Shown here piece by piece: positions 57,691-64,000 of a stretch of 64,000 nucleotides of DNA. The stretch comes from Cryptomeria japonica (lineage: Eukaryota; Streptophyta; Pinopsida; Cupressales; Cupressaceae). The stretch covers positions 474,284,157 through 474,348,156 of the forward strand of contig NC_081412.1 of the NCBI RefSeq assembly GCF_030272615.1. The letters run 5' to 3'. A program made the translations under genes and the position numbers. The notes under the pieces were generated by a model. The model made no database searches. It saw only the letters and a program-made list of their open reading frames with translations, and was not told the DNA's origin. Within the stretch, counting starts at the first letter, position 1. Every line of letters begins with the position of its first letter.

Positions 57691-57803
57691 TTTGGTAATG
57701 CTCTCTGGGCTCCATCCACAATGGAATCCCGACTCTTCCTATCTCTACTAACTGCATTGGGTGGCCTCCCCACCCCCTAAGAATCTGACCCACAATCTAC
57801 TTT

Positions 57804-59182
57804 TTATCTATTTCTAGTTGAAACCCCCCTAAAGGTCGAAGTAGATTGGCGAATAGGGATATTCCTTCTTCTATTTTGGGATTTGACCTCAATAAAAGGA
57901 TGGGAGTTCTCTTGGGATGATTCTAGTGTGAGAGAAACCTGGGGTTTCGCCTTGACAAATTTACCCATTTGAATGACCAGTTGAATGGGAATATCAAGGA
58001 TAGTCCCATTAGTATTTAAAGTATTCCCTTCTTCATAGGGAGCATTCACAACAGGGGATTCCCAAACATTCTCCTCCAAGAGCAGAGGGTTAGGAGTAGA
58101 GACCACAAGTACATTTGAAGTAAAACCTCCTCCAGACATGACCCCATCTTTTGCAATTGGGGGAGGGATAGAGGGATCAATAGATCCATTTGAATCATTA
58201 CACAATCCTTCTAGAGGAGGATCTTAGAGGGCAGGGCATTCGTCTTCTCTAAGAGTGGCTAGTCATTCCTCTTTATCCATTCCTTCTTTGTCTTAGATGG
58301 ACACTACCTAGCCCAATGACCCATTTTTTTATGGTGGAAACACACAAAAGGGATGGATTCATACTCCACTTTCTACACCCATCTGTCCAACTTAGAGAAA
58401 AGATCAATCTCGAATGGCAGGTTGGTAGATTGTTTGAAAATGACACACAATATGGCATAAACAAGGCATCTTTTAGCTATAGTCATTGGGTAAACTGAAA
58501 TTAGCTCTGCAAAACATGCTGTAATTCCTGCAAAAAACTCTTCTCCCTAGAACTCCATGGGTAAACCTGGCAATATGACCCAGAATGGGGCTTCATTACA
58601 TTCCCAATCTTTGGGATTAAATCCTGGTTCCCACTTTTTTAGGGCCAGCGAGGATTTGTCCAGCATCCAGGGACAACCCACCAAAATAGATTGAAGATCT
58701 TCCTCACAAGTGAGTGAAAAAGAGAAGAAACCACCAGCCATAGCAACAACATCAATTTGACCCTTACCCTTCCATTTTCTATACACCTAGGCTCTAACAG
58801 CCTCAATGTTGGGATGTTGTCCTACAAACTTACCCACCAAGACTAAGTTCATTTAAGCCATATTCTAATCCACCATACAGTCTAGGATAGAGATGGAGCA
58901 AGCACCAGACTCTAGGTCAACTTTATGCGAAACTAGCGAAATGGCCTTACCCTTAAGCTTATACCCAAATAATGAAGCCCATTTCTTATTGCACTTCGTA
59001 GATAGAATCTTAAAAAAGATCTCCGCAGTATTGGGGACCTCAACACCACCGGATTTTTTGGAGAAGATAGATTTACCATTGGTTGTATTCTGCAGGGTAC
59101 CACCATCCCATGTATCATTTGAAGCCCCATCCGTGGGATCAGGATCCGATTCAGCAATGGGATGAGTCATGGGGAAACCCAT
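57804..59182 (-). pseudogene. LINE ORF1 (DUF4283-type nucleic-acid-binding protein)
   Basis: It begins near 59182 (MGFPMTHPIAESDPD). A DUF4283-like core lies at about 59060-58547 (KWASLFGYKLKGKAI; SLTCEEDLQSILVGCPWMLD). A degenerate zinc knuckle lies at about 58310-58350 (CFHHKKMGHWAR, with the second Cys changed to His). A Ser/Pro-rich tail ends near 57804. Frameshifts are present. The protein class coats LINE RNA in plants. Confidence 0.8.
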
Positions 59183-59270
59183 GGACCCCCATCACCTGGG
59201 AAACCTAGACAAGGGACATTCAAATTCAAACCTAAAGAACTGAAACTCCCACTCCTGCTCCTGTTCCACT

Positions 59271-60147
59271 GTTGGGACGAGTTGCTTATTTTTTGAATAT
59301 CTCATTGATTATATGATTGTCACAATCTTTTGTGAAATATGTAAATTGTTATACTCGTGTGGGGCCCATGATAAGTTCTATGGGGGAGTAGATGGATAAG
59401 GAATTATTATATATGGGTAAATGAGACTAGTATGGGATGGTTACAAACCATTTCCCCTAGATCTATGTGATGATTGTATTAACAGGATTACTCAGGGAGG
59501 ACCTGATCACAATTATTTATGTGATCATATTCTCAAAGGATAATTTTGGGTACTAAACATCCTCATTCCTTTGTGTGCATCTTGTGATGTGAGTCAAGTG
59601 AGTCCTTTTTCTGATCATCTGTGTTTTGGTAATGTTGTTGACTTTTCAAATGAGAAATCAAGTATTATAGAATGACAATTACAAAGGAAATGAAATATCT
59701 ACTTAAATATGATGGCTACATGATGTCCTCATGATATAAAGTAATGCATTTCTTCTTATTAATGATCTAGCTTATATTATGACATTATTGATAGATAACA
59801 ATATTTGAGTAATGAGTTGTTAGTGATAACATTGTGATTGTGATTGAAACCATTTTGTTGTATCTTGTTCTTCTTTTCTATGTAAGAAATTGCTATCCAT
59901 ATTAAAGTCTTGATTACTTCAATTCTACGTGTTGCATGTATGATAACCCAAGAAGAATGTGATGTTACTCTAACTTTTAGGAAATGCCTTGGGGATGTTT
60001 ATTTAGTAATGTCATTTCTAGTAGACAACACTACAATACTTATAGCACATATGAAAGAATATTTTTGACTCCACCACTTTAATTTTCCTAGCTAAAGGGG
60101 TGGTTGCATATCTCAAGTTCCTAACTTCCAGGAGGAAGTTTAGTCTT
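59271..60147. other. No recognised gene; possible interior of an old gypsy element
   Basis: AT-rich DNA without domains. Its only meaning comes from the polypurine tract and LTR-like start that follow at 60148-60159. Confidence 0.35.
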
Positions 60148-60369
60148 AGGGGGGAGGATGTGACGCCCACCTATAGATAGACATAGATGATTTATATTTG
60201 ATGCTACATTGAGTTGGGTTGCTTTCAAGTCAGATTATTTAGGTAATTATTTTATGAAGAAAATTTGACTATGTGAATGTATAAAAGAGTTTGGTCATGC
60301 TTATATACAATTTTATTTTATGCTTAAAAATAAATTTGAAAAATACAAAGATCATGTAGTTGATATACG
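60148..60369 (+). repeat. Possible gypsy polypurine tract and 3' LTR start
   Basis: An uninterrupted purine run at 60148-60158 (AGGGGGGAGGA) is followed by TGTGACGCCCACC from 60159. This is the wording seen at internal-LTR borders of plant Ty3/gypsy elements. No pol domain is visible upstream and no paired LTR is present, so this is tentative. The solo copia LTR lies immediately to the right. Confidence 0.4.
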
Positions 60370-60374
60370 GTAAT

Positions 60375-61313
60375 TTTTTGAATCAAGGAGCACTGAGAGG
60401 GGGGTAAATTAGTGTTCTACCAATAAATAAATTTCAAACTTATTCTCAAAACACTAGAAGAAATTGCAAGAAAGTAAAATGAAAGAACACAAGATAATCA
60501 ACCACAAAATCATCAGACCAAGATTTTTATGTGGAAACCCAGAAAGGGAAAAATCATGGTGAGATTGGAACCCACAATATTCATATATTGTGATCAAGAA
60601 TACACAAATATTACATAAGGGGAATGCACGTGCATTCAGGTGCACTACCTAGAAACAAAGGTTCAATTACAATATGGAAGTCACACTAACTTACAGATCA
60701 TTTACAATGATAACTATAATTATTTAACTCAAAAATAGCATTGAACAATGCTTGGATGAGTTTCGGTTAAGTGCAAAAAATTTTACTATAACTGCTTTGC
60801 AACTGTGCCCTGGTCTACTTCTCAGTCGGCTACCAGATCAAGAATGTGCATGTCAAACTATGCCAAAAAAGTTTGTTGATCACTACTCGCTTATATCACA
60901 CCTCAAAAAGATCTTCTACATCAGTCATATATATCCACAATCACAAAATGAAACATTCATCAAGTCGGCCATCCATATTATGCAATGGAATGTGTAACCA
61001 AGTGTCGGCTTAGACCAGGTCTCTAAAATATATGTGGATCAACCAAATGATGTCAAAATGATTTTTACAAGTTGGCCCTATCAGCCCAACCAGCCCATGC
61101 ACGAATCTATCCACCAAAATCACCGTAAAGATTCCGGACTAAAAGTGTTCTGCTTTCCTGAAGTACCGGTGACAAATTACCGAAACACTCACTCTACCAA
61201 TTACAAAAATCCATAACTACAGGATAGGATTTCCATTAAGAGTTTCCATCAATGACAACCTTAATCCATTATCCATGCATTGGTATCCACCGGATGAGTG
61301 TCAATTGCCAACA
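60375..61313 (-). repeat. Solo copia LTR
   Basis: This 939-bp minus-strand LTR is flanked by GTAAT at 60370-60374 and 61314-61318. The minus strand starts TGTTGGCAATTG and contains the copia LTR blocks (TGCACGTGCATTCCCC, then CACCATGATTTTTCCCTTT, then CCCCCCTCTCAGTG). The 3' end should be CA but reads CAAAAA. Wording is closest to the Copia-2 LTR. No internal retroelement sequence adjoins it, so it arose by LTR-LTR recombination. Confidence 0.85.
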
Positions 61314-61318
61314 GTAAT

Positions 61319-62512
61319 AACCTATAATGACCAAATATTTAAAATGATAATGTATGGTGATTTTATATCATGAATGAAGTTAATTGAAAGGCTTGGTGTT
61401 ATATGATGACTCTAACTTCATGCTACTTTGGCAATGATGCTATGTTGTACTGAGAATTTTGACTAAGTGTGATTAGACCTTAGACTTGAAAGAAGTGATT
61501 TGTGGAAACAAAACTTGTGGTGTTGAGGTAAGTACTTTTCTTACCTTGCCTTGTTTTGTTATTTGATAGAAGGAAAAGAGGGAAGGGATTGAACATCATT
61601 TGTATTTAATCACCCTAGGATTATTACTCAAGTAATAAGAATTTGTAAGATTAATTTCACATAGATTTATCAATTAGTTAAATTGATTTTGGTTGATTTA
61701 TATTGAATTATATATTCTCCTACACAAAGGGTGTATCCACCTTAACGTGTGACAACATTAGTATTATAACAAAAAAGACTACTATATTGAACAACTATCC
61801 CTTCTTATTAGATATGCTTATGTCAAAAGGAAATGATAAACTTAAACCCTATCTAATGTAATAATTTAGGCATATTTTAGAGACCCTAAATCATTATTTT
61901 ATAAATGAATGAGTTGTCATAAATAATCATATGTTAATCTAGAATGATAAGGTGAAATCGAATAACATGAGAGAACCTTGAGTATAATCCCTTAATGGAT
62001 ATTTCATGTCACAAATTAGATTATTATATTATCTAGTGGAATCAAGGAATAATTATTCTACTTTATACATGTATATCCATGACAATGGGGTATTATCTTA
62101 GGCAAGTTATTTATGCTTATTGCTTCATTACATAATCTTAAAAAAGTGGTGATCTCAACATAATGTTACTTTAAACTATAGCATTAGCAAATAGACCGAT
62201 TATGGCCTTTAGTGAGTAAATTAGGTGGGTGAGACCTAGTTTGTGAGTCTTTGCCTAGAGTGCATGAGAAAATGTTTAAATTATGCACATATTTCTTCCT
62301 TAAATTGTAAAATATTTTAATAACGACCATCTTCATCCTTGCTTATGCTTTAATGATCCATTAGTAAAGGTTCTTTTTTGAAGGAATAATGTATAGAATA
62401 AGTCTCCATCTCAAGGTTATTAGGATTTAAAATCCATTAATCATTTTATGTATAAAATGATTAATTTATAATAATAGAAACTTTTCAATAAAAAAATTTG
62501 AAATATGTCCAA
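61319..62512. other. No recognised gene
   Basis: AT-rich DNA with stops in all frames; no repeat or domain is identified. Confidence 0.4.
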
Positions 62513-62586
62513 GGGGTTGAGCTTAGTTGGTTAAAGCATTGAGTTCTCAATGTGGAGACCCATGTTCAACTCCCATGAGGGACACC
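62513..62586 (+). repeat. tRNA-like SINE head
   Basis: About 74 bp are laid out like a tRNA: an A-box-like GAGCTTAGTTGG (about 62519-62530) and a B-box-like GTTCAACTCC (62564-62573), 33 nt apart. The anticodon arm would be CATTGAGTTCTCAATG, whose perfect 7-bp arms leave a loop too short for a tRNA. The terminal stem pairs poorly. It is more likely the head of a tRNA-derived SINE or a tRNA pseudogene than a working tRNA. The 3' end of the SINE body is not clear. Confidence 0.55.
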
Positions 62587-62599
62587 TTTGTGTAGAATT

Positions 62600-62905
62600 C
62601 TAAGTTGTGACTCTTGGTCTTCCATTGTTGTTTAAAAGTGGATTTCTAAGTTGTGACCCTTGGTCTTCCTAGTTTGGTGCTCGAAAGGTACGGATTCAAT
62701 ATTAGTACCTCATCCACGCATGTGAACAACTCAACAAAACACTCTAAGAAATGTTGTCTCATAGTGGCCTTGATTGCAGCCGGTTGAAAGGTAAAAGGTG
62801 AACTGTTTGACAAGACATCTCCCAGAGATATTTGTTTCCTACGCAAAATGTGGAGGCATCATCCACGCATGTGAACAACTCAACAAAACACCCTAAGATA
62901 TGTTG
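62600..62905 (+). repeat. Two short direct duplications
   Basis: CTAAGTTGTGAC(T/C)CTTGGTCTTCC occurs at about 62600 and 62648. CATCCACGCATGTGAACAAC and the next 25 bases or so occur at about 62712-62757 and 62858-62903 with two mismatches. Confidence 0.85.
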
Positions 62906-63010
62906 TATCAACAAATCCATTGCCTGCGTATCCTGTGATGTAGCACTATATTTGTGGGACAGTCTAGTATTTTTCAACTTCATTTTGTTTGAATCTGGCA
63001 ATCATGGTAG
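62760..63010 (+). pseudogene. PPR-gene fragment
   Basis: One frame reads GELFDKTSPRDI followed, after a frame change, by FVSYAKCGGIIHACEQLNKT. This is the end of one PLS-class pentatricopeptide repeat and the YAKCG start of the next. The 45-bp duplication noted nearby lies in this coding stretch. Stops and frameshifts disable it. Like the fragment at 28983 it covers little more than one repeat, but the two are different pieces. Confidence 0.7.
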
Positions 63011-63309
63011 CCCATGAGACCATAGTCAGAGAGAGTTTTGTTTAAGCATTCTTTAAGGTCAGATTTGATGTATTTTTTTATTACATAATCTATTTATTCT
63101 CTCTGTCTCTCAGTATTTACTTATAACTAAAATGCTATGATAAATTATGATAAGTACCTATTTATTGTTTGGAATCTGTATAAGTAATGGGTATGGAGAA
63201 AATAAAAATTCCATTAAAAACTTCAGTTAAGTTTCGATCAAACCTACAAGCTCAAAAACTAACAACACAAACCTAATATTCTCTATTCATCTCACGATCT
63301 TTAGAAAAA

Positions 63310-63705
63310 TTAGTAAAGAAAAAAATTAGGTGGGCTTTTCACAATAGAGTTTGTTGTCTTATAATTTTTTTTTTCTGCTTCTCCTACTTTAGTCCCTGCA
63401 AAACCAGGAAGATTTTCTTGATCTATAAAAGAGATCTTGGATGTATAACTTAACAAAAACAAGAGTATAGAGGGAATACGAAAGAACAATGTTTGCCCTT
63501 TACAAAAAGAACTGAGACACCTGTAAATTTTCTTCCGTATGGCAGATTCCTTCATTAAAAAGAGAATTTGTTGAGTTGAAATTGGGTTACTATAACAATT
63601 TATAAATATCTTCATTAAAAAGAGAATTTGTTGAGTTGAAATTGGGTTACTATAACAATTTATAAATATACTCCTCACTTTACTGTTCTGAATAGCAGAT
63701 TTCAA
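63310..63705 (-). CDS. Hypothetical ORF spanning a 60-bp tandem duplication
   Basis: This 131-codon minus-strand frame contains IFINCYSNPISTQQILFLMK twice because of the duplication at 63550-63669. The rest (IDQENLPGFAGTKVGEAEKK) shows no family I recognise. The 60-bp unit is a multiple of three and keeps the frame open, which alone is weak evidence of coding. It may be chance. Confidence 0.2.
   Translation of the reverse strand: MKSAIQNSKVRSIFINCYSNPISTQQILFLMKIFINCYSNPISTQQILFLMKESAIRKKIYRCLSSFCKGQTLFFRIPSILLFLLSYTSKISFIDQENLPGFAGTKVGEAEKKNYKTTNSIVKSPPNFFLY
63550..63669 (+). repeat. Exact 60-bp tandem duplication
   Basis: 63550-63609 and 63610-63669 are identical over 60 bp, starting CTTCATTAAAAAGAGAATTT and ending TATAAATAT. 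With no mismatches in surrounding decayed DNA, it is recent or an assembly artefact. Confidence 0.97.
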
Positions 63706-64000
63706 TTATTGTTTCCACTACCCTTTCGATGCCTCACTTTTACTACCCTACGAACGCCGGTCGTTACATTCTAATTTCTCATGTGTCAGTTAAGACGTCA
63801 AATTTATTTGCCAGGTATCTGTTTACACAAATTTTTCAATTCATACACTCATTGTAGATGCCTCTCTAAATAGAAAGAGTAAGAAATTATGTGCTAAGCA
63901 TTTGTATTTTGTCTTTGATCTAAGCAAAGGCCGTCCTCAAAACATTCTGTATATATATACTTAAATGTTTGAATAAAGAAAAGGTCCTCAAAACATGGTT
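63670..64000 (+). promoter_or_regulatory. Possible promoter-like sequence at window end
   Basis: No ORF is present. GTATATATATAC at about 63949-63960 could be a TATA box for a gene beyond the window. AGACGTCA at about 63793 is a CRE/G-box-like ACGT element. GTCCTCAAAACAT occurs twice (about 63933 and 63983). This is weak, pattern-only evidence. Confidence 0.2.

Larger units (their letters stand above)
46790..59270 (-). mobile_element. L1-type LINE, minus strand, split by Copia-3
   Basis: Reading leftward from about 59270: ORF1 with a DUF4283-like domain and zinc knuckle, ORF2 with endonuclease, reverse transcriptase, zf-RVT and RNase H, a third ORF, then a 3' tail near 46790-46960. This order is that of plant L1 elements except for the extra ORF. 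The part left of Copia-3 (46790-47083) ends in non-coding DNA with TTTAAAACC-type wording. I cannot define target duplications or a poly-A tail, so both ends are approximate. It is full of stops. Confidence 0.85.

Noticed and set aside
62513-62586. Functional tRNA gene
   Set aside because: The anticodon arm gives the wrong loop size and the acceptor stem pairs poorly; a SINE head or pseudogene fits better.
63550-63669. CRISPR-like or satellite array
   Set aside because: There are only two adjacent units with no spacers, in a plant nuclear context.

Overview
The window is nuclear DNA from a seed plant with a large, repeat-filled genome. I favour a gymnosperm because the retroelements are old, nested and heavily mutated, but the sequence does not prove it. 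I find no intact host gene, rRNA gene, functional tRNA or CRISPR array. Almost everything recognisable is transposable-element DNA, inserted element into element.

Layout. (1) 1-933 and 8069-about 8890 are two halves of an older, unidentified element or gene (coiled-coil-like ORF, 9-bp hairpin after its stop, TATA-containing non-coding DNA). They are split by a complete Ty1/copia element, Copia-1 (934-8063, TSD AGATG). (2) From about 8890 to at least 44945 runs one old minus-strand copia element, Copia-A, broken three times: by a 1.7-kb insert with an 11-bp TSD (9634-11353), by a 23.6-kb CACTA (En/Spm) DNA transposon (11539-35113, TSD TAC) and by a second copia element, Copia-2 (35913-42235, TSD GTTAT). 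Removing each insert and one TSD copy rejoins the Copia-A reading frame, so these boundaries are well supported. (3) About 46790-59270 is a minus-strand L1-type LINE (ORF1, EN-RT-RNaseH ORF2, and an unexpected third ORF), split by a Tnt1-like copia element, Copia-3 (47084-about 52170). (4) 59270-64000 holds a possible gypsy LTR edge, a solo copia LTR (60375-61313, TSD GTAAT), a tRNA-like SINE head, a PPR-gene fragment and an exact 60-bp tandem duplication.

The CACTA element is the most interesting object. It carries a multi-exon TNPD transposase (17159-21123) ending in 41 consecutive Asp codons from a GAT microsatellite, then a second multi-exon gene (about 21591-25614). That second gene starts with a SET-methyltransferase-like domain and continues into a TNPA-type (Ptta/En/Spm) region. 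The element also holds pieces of apparently captured host genes (an NPF/NRT1-PTR transporter exon, a PPR gene, possibly an aspartic protease, possibly organelle-like DNA) and a LINE-type RNase H piece. Its right end has repeated near-palindromes around GTCGGAATTCCGAC, the arrangement expected for subterminal transposase-binding sites.

All coding regions carry stops and frameshifts, several of the kind CGA to TGA expected from decay of methylated cytosine. Copia-2 has also lost its whole reverse-transcriptase core. Percent identities and domain names come from reading, not from alignment software or database searches.
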